Assembly: GCA_965222725.1 (NCBI GenBank)
Contig: OZ244969.1
Location: 2,294,001-2,358,000, forward strand
Origin: GCA-2748575 sp965222725
Lineage (GTDB): Bacteria > Pseudomonadota > Gammaproteobacteria > Pseudomonadales > Ketobacteraceae
Reading direction: 5' to 3'
Length of the DNA: 64,000 nucleotides
Shown here: piece by piece, positions 8,980 through 17,205 of the stretch
Layout: each line of letters begins with the position of its first letter
How positions within the stretch are numbered: the first letter of the stretch is position 1
Position numbers and translations under genes: made by a program
Notes under the pieces: model-generated
What the model saw: the letters and a program-made list of their open reading frames with translations, nothing else
Database searches by the model: none
What the model was told of the DNA's origin: nothing

Positions 8980-10647
8980 ATGGACAGCACACAGTTACAG
9001 TTGCAATTAAAGGTTACCGTAGCCCAGTTAAACTTTATGGTCGGGGATATTGCCGGCAATACCCAGATCATTATCGACGCGGCCGTTGAAGCCTCATTGC
9101 AGGGCTCGGATCTGATTATCTTTCCCGAACTGGCGCTGACGGGCTACCCGCCGGAAGATCTGCTGCTGCGCCCCAGCCTGGAAAAACGGGTGAACCGGGC
9201 GCTGTCGCGGTTGCTGAAAGAGCTGCCTCAGGATCTTTATGTGCTGCTGGGATACCCGAGAAATGCCGCCGACGAGCTGTTCAATGCTGCCGGTCTGATC
9301 TATCAGGGCCAGCTGGTGGCAGAATATTTCAAGCAGGAGCTGCCCAATTATCAGGTTTTCGACGAAAAGCGCTATTTCTCTGAAGGTACTGACCCCTGCG
9401 TGGTGAATATCAAGGGCATTCCCATGGGGATTACCATTTGTGAGGATATCTGGCATGCCGGGCCTACTACCCGAGCCGCTGAAGCTGGCGCAAAGCTCAT
9501 GCTCAATATCAATGCCTCCCCTTACCATCTGAACAAGTCCGGAGTGAGGGAGGCCCTGGTAAAGCGCCGGGCGACCCAGGGTAATATGGGGGTTCTGTAC
9601 GTCAACCTGTCCGGTGGCCAGGATGAGCTGGTATTTGATGGTGCTTCCATGGTGGTGGATCATCAGGGTGAACTGCTGTTTCGTGCCCCTGAGTTTGAAA
9701 CCGACCTTTACCACCTGGCCCTGGAGCTGAAGGCTTCTGACGATGCCGTTGCCATCACCATGGAAAACAGCCAGGTCACCCCTTTTTACGACACCGAGGC
9801 CAGTGTATACAACGCCCTGGTGATGGGGGTGCAGGATTATGTGAACAAAAACGGATTCCGCGGGGCGGTATTGGGCTTGTCCGGGGGAATAGATTCTGCG
9901 GTAACCCTGGCCGTGGCGGTAGACGCCCTGGGGCCGGAGCGGGTGGAGGCAGTGATGATGCCCTTCCGCTACACCTCCCAGATGAGCCTGGATGATGCCG
10001 AAGCCGAAGCCAATAGTCTGGGGGTGCGCTACAGCGTGCTGCCCATTGAGCCGATGTACGAAGCCTTTATGGGGGTACTGGCGGACGAATTTGCCGGCAC
10101 CGAAAAGGACACGACCGAGGAAAACCTGCAGGCCCGTTGCCGAGGCGTGATGCTGATGGCTATATCCAACAAGAAAGGCTACATCGTGCTCACCACCGGC
10201 AATAAAAGCGAAATGGCCGTGGGCTACTCCACGCTTTACGGTGATATGGCCGGTGGCTTCGATGTGTTGAAAGACGTACCGAAAACCCTGGTATACCGCC
10301 TGGCCACCTATCGCAACCAGCTGACGCCGGAAAACCCGCCCATTCCCCAGAATGTCATTGACCGGCCGCCCTCAGCTGAACTGGCTCCGGATCAGAAAGA
10401 TCAGGACTCGCTGCCGGAATACGACGTGCTGGATCAGATTCTGGAAATGTACATTGAGAAAGATCTGTCAGCCCATGAAATTATTGAGGCAGGCTTTCCG
10501 GAAAAAGATGTGCTGCGAGTGGTGCGACTGGTGGACCTGAATGAATACAAACGCCGTCAGGCGCCTGTTGGGGTAAGGATTACCGCAAGGGGCTTTGGCA
10601 GAGACCGCCGCTACCCCATTACCTGCCGCTGGCCGGCGGGAGAATAG
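8980..10647 (+). CDS. nadE: Glutamine-dependent NAD+ synthetase
   Basis: The 555-residue protein has an N-terminal nitrilase-type amidase domain (catalytic Glu50 in FPELALTGYPPEDLL, Cys154 in CEDIW) and a C-terminal NAD synthase domain with the ATP pyrophosphatase loop SGGIDS at 301-306. It makes NAD+ from deamido-NAD+ using ammonia channelled from glutamine. The frame is open upstream to 8884, but family members begin just before the VAQLNFMVGDI strand, so the ATG at 8980 fits best. The gene is convergent with bamD and shows no operon partner. The spacer 8790-8979 contains only a GC-rich hairpin-like stretch and no obvious gene. Confidence 0.93.
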   Translation: MDSTQLQLQLKVTVAQLNFMVGDIAGNTQIIIDAAVEASLQGSDLIIFPELALTGYPPEDLLLRPSLEKRVNRALSRLLKELPQDLYVLLGYPRNAADELFNAAGLIYQGQLVAEYFKQELPNYQVFDEKRYFSEGTDPCVVNIKGIPMGITICEDIWHAGPTTRAAEAGAKLMLNINASPYHLNKSGVREALVKRRATQGNMGVLYVNLSGGQDELVFDGASMVVDHQGELLFRAPEFETDLYHLALELKASDDAVAITMENSQVTPFYDTEASVYNALVMGVQDYVNKNGFRGAVLGLSGGIDSAVTLAVAVDALGPERVEAVMMPFRYTSQMSLDDAEAEANSLGVRYSVLPIEPMYEAFMGVLADEFAGTEKDTTEENLQARCRGVMLMAISNKKGYIVLTTGNKSEMAVGYSTLYGDMAGGFDVLKDVPKTLVYRLATYRNQLTPENPPIPQNVIDRPPSAELAPDQKDQDSLPEYDVLDQILEMYIEKDLSAHEIIEAGFPEKDVLRVVRLVDLNEYKRRQAPVGVRITARGFGRDRRYPITCRWPAGE

Positions 10648-10677
10648 GCTCTGATGAATACGCTGATTAACAAAAGC

Positions 10678-11535
10678 CTAATCAATCAGGCCAAAGGTCA
10701 TTACGTTCAGTAGCGATATATTACGACGGCTGCCCGGTTCATAATCCAGGGTACCGTCGTCGTTCAGTTCCTGATATTCGGGAAAGTTGTGGGCCAGGAC
10801 CTTCACGGACTTGTCCGCCAGATCATTCAGACCCAGTTCCATATAGGCTTTGGCCTGCAGCGCCAGGGCTTCTGGCATAACAGGGGTTTTATCGAAATTT
10901 TCCACGACATGGCCGGCCCGTTTGGCCACAGACACCCAGGCGCCCCGTTTCATATAATAGTTGGCCACTTTCAGCTGGTAGGCGGCCAGCAGGTTGCGCA
11001 GATAAATCATGCGCTGGCGGGCATCCTGCACATAACGGCTGTTGGGGAAACGGTTGATCAGACGATTGAAGTCATCAAAGGACTGGCGGGCCGGGCCCAT
11101 ATCCCGTTCCGAGAAATCGGTAGGAATAAAACGTTCGATCAGGCCCCGGTCCACACTGTAGGACGCCAGCCCCTTCATGTAATAGGCGTAATCCAGCTTG
11201 GGGTGGTCCGGGTGCAGGCGGATAAAGCGTTCCGCCGTCGCGGCTGCCGCCTCGTAATCCAGGGTACGGTAATAACAGTAGATCAGTTCCAGCTGGGCCT
11301 GCTCAGCATAGCGGCCGAAAGGATAGCGGGATTCCAGCTGCTGCAACCGCTCAACGGCCTGCAGGAACTTGTTGTTATCCATGGCATCCTGGGCTTCCTG
11401 GTAATACTGTCGCTCAGTCAGCTGTTCCAACTGGGAGTGGCCGCTGGAGGTGCAGCCGGTCAGGGCCACGGGGCCAGCCAGCAAGGTGCCGGTGAAAAGA
11501 GAATAAACGAATGCGCGTTGCAGAGTTTTCAGCAT
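10678..11535 (-). CDS. bamD: Outer membrane assembly lipoprotein BamD
   Basis: The 285-residue lipoprotein precursor has a signal peptide with lipobox LTGC near residues 20-23. TPR-like helices rich in Tyr and Ala follow (EAQDAMDNNKF, GRYAEQAQLELIYCYYR, RFIRLHPDHPKLDYAYYMKGL). This is the BamD/ComL pattern. BamD is an essential periplasm-facing part of the BAM complex that inserts outer-membrane beta barrels. The ATG at 11535 follows a good AGGAAG ribosome site; longer in-frame starts lack a signal peptide. It is divergent from rluD, as in many gammaproteobacteria. Confidence 0.95.
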   Translation of the reverse strand: MLKTLQRAFVYSLFTGTLLAGPVALTGCTSSGHSQLEQLTERQYYQEAQDAMDNNKFLQAVERLQQLESRYPFGRYAEQAQLELIYCYYRTLDYEAAAATAERFIRLHPDHPKLDYAYYMKGLASYSVDRGLIERFIPTDFSERDMGPARQSFDDFNRLINRFPNSRYVQDARQRMIYLRNLLAAYQLKVANYYMKRGAWVSVAKRAGHVVENFDKTPVMPEALALQAKAYMELGLNDLADKSVKVLAHNFPEYQELNDDGTLDYEPGSRRNISLLNVMTFGLID

Positions 11536-11678
11536 GAACTTCCTATTATCCGGGAGACACTGATCAGGCCGGCCATTATAACCGGATTGCCGGGGGATAA
11601 CAGTGCAATGCCCGGGCATCTTTAAACGGAATCACGTAAAATACCGCCACTTTTAACCCAAGGAATTGCACAGCCCTC

Positions 11679-12635
11679 ATGACAGAGACCGTAAACCTCT
11701 CAGCCACCGTGCCCGACAATCTTGCCGGCAAACGATTTGACCAGATTGCCTCTGAGTTGTTCGGCGATTATTCCCGTTCCCGTATCCAGAGCTGGATCAA
11801 ATCCGGTGAGCTCACGGTCAATGGCGCCACGCGCAAGCCCAAGGAAAAACTGGTGGGGGGTGAAACCCTGCAGGTGCAGGCGGAACTGCAGGAAGAGGAA
11901 AGCTGGGAGCCGGCAGCCATTGCTCTTGATATTGTTTACGAGGACGACGCCCTGATCGTTGTCAACAAGCCCCGCGGACTGGTGGTGCACCCGGCGGCAG
12001 GCCACCGTAACGATACGCTGCTTAACGCCTTGTTGAATCATTGCCCGGGCCTGTCGGTGCTGCCCAGAGCCGGTATAGTTCACCGTATCGACAAAGATAC
12101 CACCGGGTTGCTGGTGATTGCCAAAACCCTGCCGGCCCATGCCTCGTTAGTGGAACAGTTGCAGGCCAAAACCATGCTGCGGGAGTACGAAGCCATTGCC
12201 TGTGGTGTCATGACCGGCGGCGGCAAGGTAGACGAGCCCATTGGCCGTCATCCCACCCAGCGCACTAAACAGGCTGTGCATCATGCCGGAAAAGAAGCCG
12301 TTACCCACTATCGCGTGATTGAGCGTTTCCGTGCCCACACCCATATCCGCGTGCAACTGGAAACCGGCCGTACCCACCAGATCCGGGTCCATATGGCGCA
12401 TATCAATTACCCGCTGCTGGGTGACCCTGTTTACGGCGGGCGACTCAGGTTACCCAAAGGGGCCACTCAGGAACTGATTGACGGCTTGCGCTCTTTTAAA
12501 CGTCAGGCGCTCCATGCCAGAACCCTGGGGCTGGAACACCCGGTAACCGGGGAGTTCATTGAATGGAGCAGTGAGCTACCAGCGGACATGAGCGCCCTGT
12601 TGCAGGTGTTGCGGGATGATGCCAGGGAGGTCTGA
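11679..12635 (+). CDS. rluD: 23S rRNA pseudouridine synthase RluD
   Basis: The 318-residue protein has an N-terminal S4 RNA-binding domain (about 17-75) and an RsuA/RluA catalytic domain containing HRIDKDTTGLLV with catalytic Asp138. RluD modifies three uridines in helix 69 of 23S rRNA. The order bamD (divergent), rluD, pgeF, clpB is a well-known gammaproteobacterial arrangement. Its TGA overlaps the ATG of a 26-codon mini-ORF (TGATG). Confidence 0.95.
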   Translation: MTETVNLSATVPDNLAGKRFDQIASELFGDYSRSRIQSWIKSGELTVNGATRKPKEKLVGGETLQVQAELQEEESWEPAAIALDIVYEDDALIVVNKPRGLVVHPAAGHRNDTLLNALLNHCPGLSVLPRAGIVHRIDKDTTGLLVIAKTLPAHASLVEQLQAKTMLREYEAIACGVMTGGGKVDEPIGRHPTQRTKQAVHHAGKEAVTHYRVIERFRAHTHIRVQLETGRTHQIRVHMAHINYPLLGDPVYGGRLRLPKGATQELIDGLRSFKRQALHARTLGLEHPVTGEFIEWSSELPADMSALLQVLRDDAREV

Positions 12636-12715
12636 TGTCAGAGCGTCCTGAACAACCACTATGCCTGCACAGGCTGTGGTGCGGCCGCTGGCGCGGAGGG
12701 CAGAACTCATGCTGA
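12635..12715 (+). other. 26-codon mini-ORF bridging rluD and pgeF
   Basis: An ATG overlapping the rluD stop (TGATG) opens a 26-residue frame that ends at a TGA inside the start region of pgeF (the pgeF ATG lies at 12709). Start and stop overlaps at both ends would let ribosomes pass from rluD to pgeF by coupling. The peptide contains three cysteines but resembles nothing I know. It may be a coupling device or the remnant of an earlier pgeF start. Confidence 0.3.
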
Positions 12716-13479
12716 TTGCTGATCGTGTGACTCAGTGGATTACTCCGGATTGGCCAGCCCCTGAACGGGTCCGGTCGCTGGTATCCACGCGGACGGGCAA
12801 ATTCAGCCAGCCCCCCTGGAATGGCTTCAACACCGCACTGCATGTCGGGGATGATGCGGGCCGGGTGCTGGCCTGCCGGCGTTTTTTTCTTCAAAAAGCC
12901 GAAGCTGGCAGCGAGCCCCAGTGGCTGGATCAGGTACATGGCACCGATGTGGTGGAAGCGCGATCCGACGCCAGGGTACAAACTGCCGATGCCTGCTTTA
13001 CCCGGGCGCCTGGCCAGATCTGCACACTCCATACCGCCGATTGTCTGCCGGTGTTCTTTACGGATCAGCAAGGTGAGCAGGTGGCCCTGGCCCATGCAGG
13101 CTGGCGCGGGCTGGCGGAAGGTATACTTGAGCGCACGCTGGCCACCTTTTCCTGTCCGTCGGAGCAGATCCTGTGTTGGCTGGGCCCCGCCATCAGCCAG
13201 CCGTATTTTGAAGTGGGGCCGGAAGTGCGTGCCCGGTTTCTTGAATCCCAGCCGGTGCCCGAAGGGGCGTTCCGCTTATCGGGTCGGGTGAGCGAGCAGG
13301 GTGACCATTACTTCGCCGATCTTTGCTGCCTGGCCCGCGCCCGTCTGAATGCTGCCGGTGTGCACAATATATACGGCGGAAACCTCTGCACCTACAGCGA
13401 TTCCCGTTTTTTCTCCTACCGTCGCCAGCATCCTACCGGACGATTACTGTCCGCTATCTGGATTCAGCCCTCTTATTGA
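12709..13479 (+). CDS. pgeF: Peptidoglycan editing factor PgeF (YfiH / DUF152 laccase-domain family)
   Basis: The protein is 256 residues. Family signatures are STRTGKFS near the start, LDQVHG, ADACFTR, HTADCLPV, HAGWRGLAEG (metal-site His) and CTYSDSRFFSYRR near the C-terminus. PgeF/YfiH proteins are cytoplasmic and keep aberrant amino acids out of peptidoglycan precursors; related enzymes act on purine nucleosides. The frame is open upstream from 12661, but the ATG at 12709 has a GGAGG ribosome site at the right distance and gives the usual N-terminus. It lies between rluD and clpB, as expected. Confidence 0.92.
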   Translation: MLIADRVTQWITPDWPAPERVRSLVSTRTGKFSQPPWNGFNTALHVGDDAGRVLACRRFFLQKAEAGSEPQWLDQVHGTDVVEARSDARVQTADACFTRAPGQICTLHTADCLPVFFTDQQGEQVALAHAGWRGLAEGILERTLATFSCPSEQILCWLGPAISQPYFEVGPEVRARFLESQPVPEGAFRLSGRVSEQGDHYFADLCCLARARLNAAGVHNIYGGNLCTYSDSRFFSYRRQHPTGRLLSAIWIQPSY

Positions 13480-13499
13480 CGTAAATCAACCTCTGTTTC

Positions 13500-13527
13500 C
13501 TTGAAAATGGCAGAAATAGCCCTATTA
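13500..13527 (+). promoter_or_regulatory. Sigma-32 (RpoH) heat-shock promoter of clpB
   Basis: CTTGAAA at 13500-13506 and CCCTATTA at 13520-13527 are separated by 13 bp. This closely matches the RpoH consensus CTTGAAA-N13-14-CCCCATNT, about 48 bp before the clpB start. Confidence 0.8.
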
Positions 13528-13574
13528 AAGGACTATGTTTAAGGTCCATGGCGACCTGTTGCGGAGGAGATAAT

Positions 13575-16151
13575 ATGCGAATTGACCGATTAACCAGCAA
13601 GTTACAGATGGCATTGTCCGATGCCCAGTCTGTGGCCGTTGGTCGTGATCACAGTGTGGTGGAACCGGCCCATTTATTAATGGCCATGCTGGAAGATGCC
13701 CAGGGGGTGGCCAAACCCCTGCTGGCCCAGTCCGGTGCCAATATCGGCCAGTTGAAAGATGAATTAACAGCGGCCTTGATGCGCATGCCTACCGTGGATA
13801 ACCACGATGGCAACGTCACCATGTCCAACGAAATGATCCGGATTCTCAATCTGGCGGACAAGCGTGCCCAGCAGCGCAATGATCAGTACATTTCCAGCGA
13901 AGTGGTTGTGGCTGCCATGGCCGACGACAAGGGCGCCGTAGGGCAGATCCTGAAAAAGCTGGGCGTGAGTAAACAGGATATCGAAACCGCCATTGAAAAA
14001 ATTACAGGTGGGGAACAAGTGAAAGATCAGAATGCAGAAGAAAACCGTCAGGCCCTGGACAAATACACGCTGGATCTGACCGCCCGTGCGGAAGAGGCCA
14101 AACTGGATCCGGTGATCGGCCGTGATGACGAAATCCGTCGCACGATTCAGGTGCTGCAGCGTCGCACAAAAAACAACCCGGTGCTGATCGGCGAGCCCGG
14201 CGTGGGTAAAACCGCCATCGTGGAAGGGCTGGCTCAGCGCATTATCAATGGCGAGGTGCCGGAAGGCCTCAAAAACAAGCGGGTGTTGTCTCTGGACATG
14301 GGGGCTCTGCTGGCGGGTGCCAAATACCGTGGTGAGTTCGAGGAGCGGCTGAAAGCTGTGCTCAATGAGCTGGCCAAGCAGGAAGGCAATATCATCCTGT
14401 TTATTGACGAACTGCACACCATGGTCGGCGCCGGTAAAAGCGAAGGCGCCATGGATGCCGGCAATATGCTCAAACCGGCCCTGGCCCGGGGAGAGTTGCA
14501 TTGTGTCGGCGCCACCACTCTGGACGAATACCGCCAATACATTGAAAAAGATGCTGCCCTGGAGCGCCGTTTCCAGAAAGTGCTGGTGGACGAGCCTTCT
14601 GTTGAAGACACCATCGCCATTCTGCGGGGCCTGAAAGAGCGCTATGAAGTGCACCACGGGGTAAATATTACCGACTCCGCCATTGTGGAAGCGGCCAAGC
14701 TGTCCCACCGCTATATCACCGACCGGCAACTGCCTGACAAGGCCATCGATCTGGTGGATGAGGCTGCCAGCCGCATCCGTATGGAGATGGATTCCAAGCC
14801 TGAAGAGCTGGACCGCCTGGAGCGTCGTCTGATCCAGCTGAAAATGGAACGGGAAGCCCTCAAGAAAGAAGAGGATGAAGCCTCCCGCAAGCGCCTGGAA
14901 AAACTCAATGACGATATCGGCACCCTGGAGCGGGAGTACGCCGATATGGAAGAAATCTGGAATACCGAAAAAGCCGCTCTACAAGGTTCCCAGCAAATCA
15001 AGGCGGAACTGGAACAGGCCCGCATTGATATGGAAAACGCCCGCCGTGCCGGTGATCTGGCTCGCATGTCCGAGCTGCAGTACGGCAAGATTCCCGCCCT
15101 GGAAAAGCAGCTGGACATGGCAGCCCAGGCCGACATGATGGAAATGAAGTTGCTGCGCAACAAGGTCACCGAAGAGGAAATTGCCGAAGTGGTGTCCAAA
15201 TGGACCGGCATCCCCGTCTCCAAAATGCTGGAAGGGGAGCGGGAAAAGCTGCTGCGTATGGAAGACGCCCTGCACAACCGGGTTATCGGCCAGCACGAAG
15301 CCGTGGTGGCGGTGTCCAACGCCGTGCGCCGTTCCCGCGCCGGGCTGGCGGACCCCAACCGCCCCAATGGTTCCTTCCTGTTCCTGGGGCCAACCGGTGT
15401 GGGTAAAACCGAACTCTGTAAAGCGCTCGCTGAATTTCTGTTTGATACGGAAGACGCCATCGTCCGGGTGGATATGTCGGAGTTTATGGAGAAGCATTCA
15501 GTGGCCCGCCTGATCGGTGCCCCTCCCGGTTACGTCGGCTACGAAGAGGGCGGCTACCTGACCGAGAACGTTCGTCGCAAGCCCTACTCGGTTGTGTTGT
15601 TGGATGAGGTGGAGAAAGCCCACCCGGATGTATTCAATATCCTGCTGCAGGTGCTGGAAGACGGCCGCTTGACGGATGGTCAGGGGCGAACCGTGGACTT
15701 TAAAAACACCGTCATGGTGATGACTTCCAATCTGGGTTCCGACGTTATCCAGACGATGGCCACAGAGGAGCAGTACGAGGAAATGAAAAACGCGGTAATG
15801 GAAGTCGTGGGCAGTCATTTCCGCCCCGAGCTGATTAACCGTATCGATGAAGTGGTGGTGTTCCATCCCCTGGGTAACGAGCAGATCAAAGGCATCGCCG
15901 ATATCCAGCTGGCTAACTTGCGTAAGCGCCTGAAGGAGCGGGATCTGTCACTGGAGCTGTCTGATGAAGCCATGGCCAAGTTGGTGGAGGTGGGTTTTGA
16001 CCCTGTTTACGGCGCCCGCCCTCTGAAACGGGCAATCCAGCGCTGGGTGGAGAATCCCCTGGCCAACGAGATCCTTTCCGGGCGTTTTCTGCCGGGCGAG
16101 ACCATTCATGGCAAGGTGGAAAACGGGGATATTGCCTTTTCCAAGTCCTGA
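13575..16151 (+). CDS. clpB: ATP-dependent disaggregase ClpB
   Basis: The 858-residue protein has the full ClpB layout: N-terminal Clp repeats (about 1-145), NBD1 with Walker A GEPGVGKT near 206, the coiled-coil middle domain (about 410-530) that distinguishes ClpB from ClpA, and NBD2 with GPTGVGKTE near 605. The pore loop KYRGEFEERLK and sensor residues are present. It rescues aggregated proteins together with DnaK. The ATG at 13575 follows a GGAGGAG ribosome site; an upstream in-frame ATG at 13548 is weaker. The heat-shock promoter at 13500-13527 explains its regulation. Confidence 0.97.
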   Translation: MRIDRLTSKLQMALSDAQSVAVGRDHSVVEPAHLLMAMLEDAQGVAKPLLAQSGANIGQLKDELTAALMRMPTVDNHDGNVTMSNEMIRILNLADKRAQQRNDQYISSEVVVAAMADDKGAVGQILKKLGVSKQDIETAIEKITGGEQVKDQNAEENRQALDKYTLDLTARAEEAKLDPVIGRDDEIRRTIQVLQRRTKNNPVLIGEPGVGKTAIVEGLAQRIINGEVPEGLKNKRVLSLDMGALLAGAKYRGEFEERLKAVLNELAKQEGNIILFIDELHTMVGAGKSEGAMDAGNMLKPALARGELHCVGATTLDEYRQYIEKDAALERRFQKVLVDEPSVEDTIAILRGLKERYEVHHGVNITDSAIVEAAKLSHRYITDRQLPDKAIDLVDEAASRIRMEMDSKPEELDRLERRLIQLKMEREALKKEEDEASRKRLEKLNDDIGTLEREYADMEEIWNTEKAALQGSQQIKAELEQARIDMENARRAGDLARMSELQYGKIPALEKQLDMAAQADMMEMKLLRNKVTEEEIAEVVSKWTGIPVSKMLEGEREKLLRMEDALHNRVIGQHEAVVAVSNAVRRSRAGLADPNRPNGSFLFLGPTGVGKTELCKALAEFLFDTEDAIVRVDMSEFMEKHSVARLIGAPPGYVGYEEGGYLTENVRRKPYSVVLLDEVEKAHPDVFNILLQVLEDGRLTDGQGRTVDFKNTVMVMTSNLGSDVIQTMATEEQYEEMKNAVMEVVGSHFRPELINRIDEVVVFHPLGNEQIKGIADIQLANLRKRLKERDLSLELSDEAMAKLVEVGFDPVYGARPLKRAIQRWVENPLANEILSGRFLPGETIHGKVENGDIAFSKS

Positions 16152-16169
16152 TAGCTAACCCAAACAGGA

Positions 16170-16189
16170 AAGGCGCCCGCGGGCGCCTT
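16170..16189 (+). terminator. Palindromic GC hairpin after clpB
   Basis: A perfect 20-bp palindrome (AAGGCGCCCG with CGGGCGCCTT) lies 18 bp after the clpB stop. It is followed by a weak T-rich tract, so it is probably the clpB terminator. It also sits just after the end of the opposing DUF4124 gene. Confidence 0.65.
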
Positions 16190-16214
16190 GCTCATTTAAT
16201 GTGACCATAATTTA

Positions 16215-16691
16215 CTAACTGCAGTTTTCTTTAATAAATTCCTGGGCTTCTGTTATTCTCTTCTGGCGTTCTTCTTCAGGCAGAACGCGGCCCTCGCCAT
16301 CCGGGCCCAGCTCTCTGACTCTGGCGCTCTCTGTCATAATCTTCAGGTTCTTTCGGGTGTTTTCGCATCGTTTCTGCACGGCTTCCTTGTTCAACCGGTC
16401 AGCTTCTGCTTGCAGATCTTTCTCCGGATTGGCGCGATTCTCTGCATCCTGCTGGAGCTTCTCGCGGCGTTCTTCCAGCCGCTTCATTGCCTGGTCCTTG
16501 TCACTGGAGGCACCCGACTTTACCTTGATCACCTCACCTTCTCCGGCCGCCGGCGGCTGCGCACTGTAATGGGTCACCCCGTTCTCATCCACCCACTTGT
16601 AGTATTTGGCCGCCAGAGAGCTGCCGGTGCTGAAAGTAAACGCAATAGCCAGAGCCCAACGGAGAGGGCTTTTGAGTGCCTGTCTGTTCAT
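16215..16691 (-). CDS. DUF4124 domain periplasmic protein
   Basis: The 158-residue protein has a signal peptide (about 1-25, ending SSLA). A DUF4124 motif follows (KYYKWVDENGVTHYSAQPP), then a strongly charged coiled-coil-like region (about 60-120) with many Lys, Glu and Arg. DUF4124 proteins are common secreted proteins of gammaproteobacteria with no settled function. The start at 16691 gives a proper signal peptide; a longer frame to 16724 adds only an unlikely leader. It converges on clpB. Confidence 0.8.
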   Translation of the reverse strand: MNRQALKSPLRWALAIAFTFSTGSSLAAKYYKWVDENGVTHYSAQPPAAGEGEVIKVKSGASSDKDQAMKRLEERREKLQQDAENRANPEKDLQAEADRLNKEAVQKRCENTRKNLKIMTESARVRELGPDGEGRVLPEEERQKRITEAQEFIKENCS

Positions 16692-17205
16692 GTGCCAATA
16701 AAACCTTGTTAACTGAAGGGCCAATGACGGCTTTTGTTATTTGTCTCTTTATCAATATAGTCTCAAGTCGCGGGAAAACACAGCCAGTCCATGGTCAGAA
16801 TGTGAAGGCCTTGGCGCTTGGGGCCCCGCAGAGGTTTTAAATGGTCGTTTTAGTGTCTCTGCTATTGACAAAAACCCGAATCAAAACAAAAATATCCGGC
16901 TCACCGAGGTGGGTGCAGGTTCCTTGTATAACCCCAAAGGACTGCGCTAGGGCGAGTAAAACGAGTATACACATACCCCCAACTCTCGCTTTTTCCAATC
17001 ACGCGTCCAAAGCGCGTGTGGCAAAAAAAGCATCCAACACTGCTTTCGTAGCCAGCTAGCAAGAACCCACAAAACGGGCTAATCCTATGAATTAGCTAAT
17101 GAATCACCGGTTCTTAAATTTAAAAACCATGCATGTTGATGTGCTCCGTAGCCGTTATAATCGGCCCCCGCGGTTAGGCAAACTCATGGTTAACGAGGTG
17201 TAAGA
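16692..17205. other. 514-bp divergent intergenic region (DUF4124 gene / ilvI)
   Basis: No credible gene is visible. The region has several A-rich stretches, a small inverted repeat (17000-17018, CACGCG/CGCGTG) and the ilvI promoter near its right end. I see no leader peptide rich in Ile, Val or Leu codons and no T-box, so regulation by attenuation is not supported. Confidence 0.5.
17133..17161 (+). promoter_or_regulatory. Probable ilvI promoter
   Basis: A perfect TATAAT at 17156-17161 lies 44 bp before the GTG start. The -35 region is weak (ATGTTG at 17-bp spacing; TTGATG is 14 bp away). A GC-rich discriminator follows the -10, as in growth-rate-controlled promoters. Confidence 0.5.

Noticed and set aside
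13764..14729. 321-residue frame antisense to clpB
   Set aside because: It mirrors clpB codons, has no recognisable domain, and lies wholly within a confirmed gene.
16692..17205. Attenuator or T-box controlling ilvI
   Set aside because: No leader peptide rich in branched-chain codons, no specifier loop, and no convincing terminator/antiterminator pair was found.
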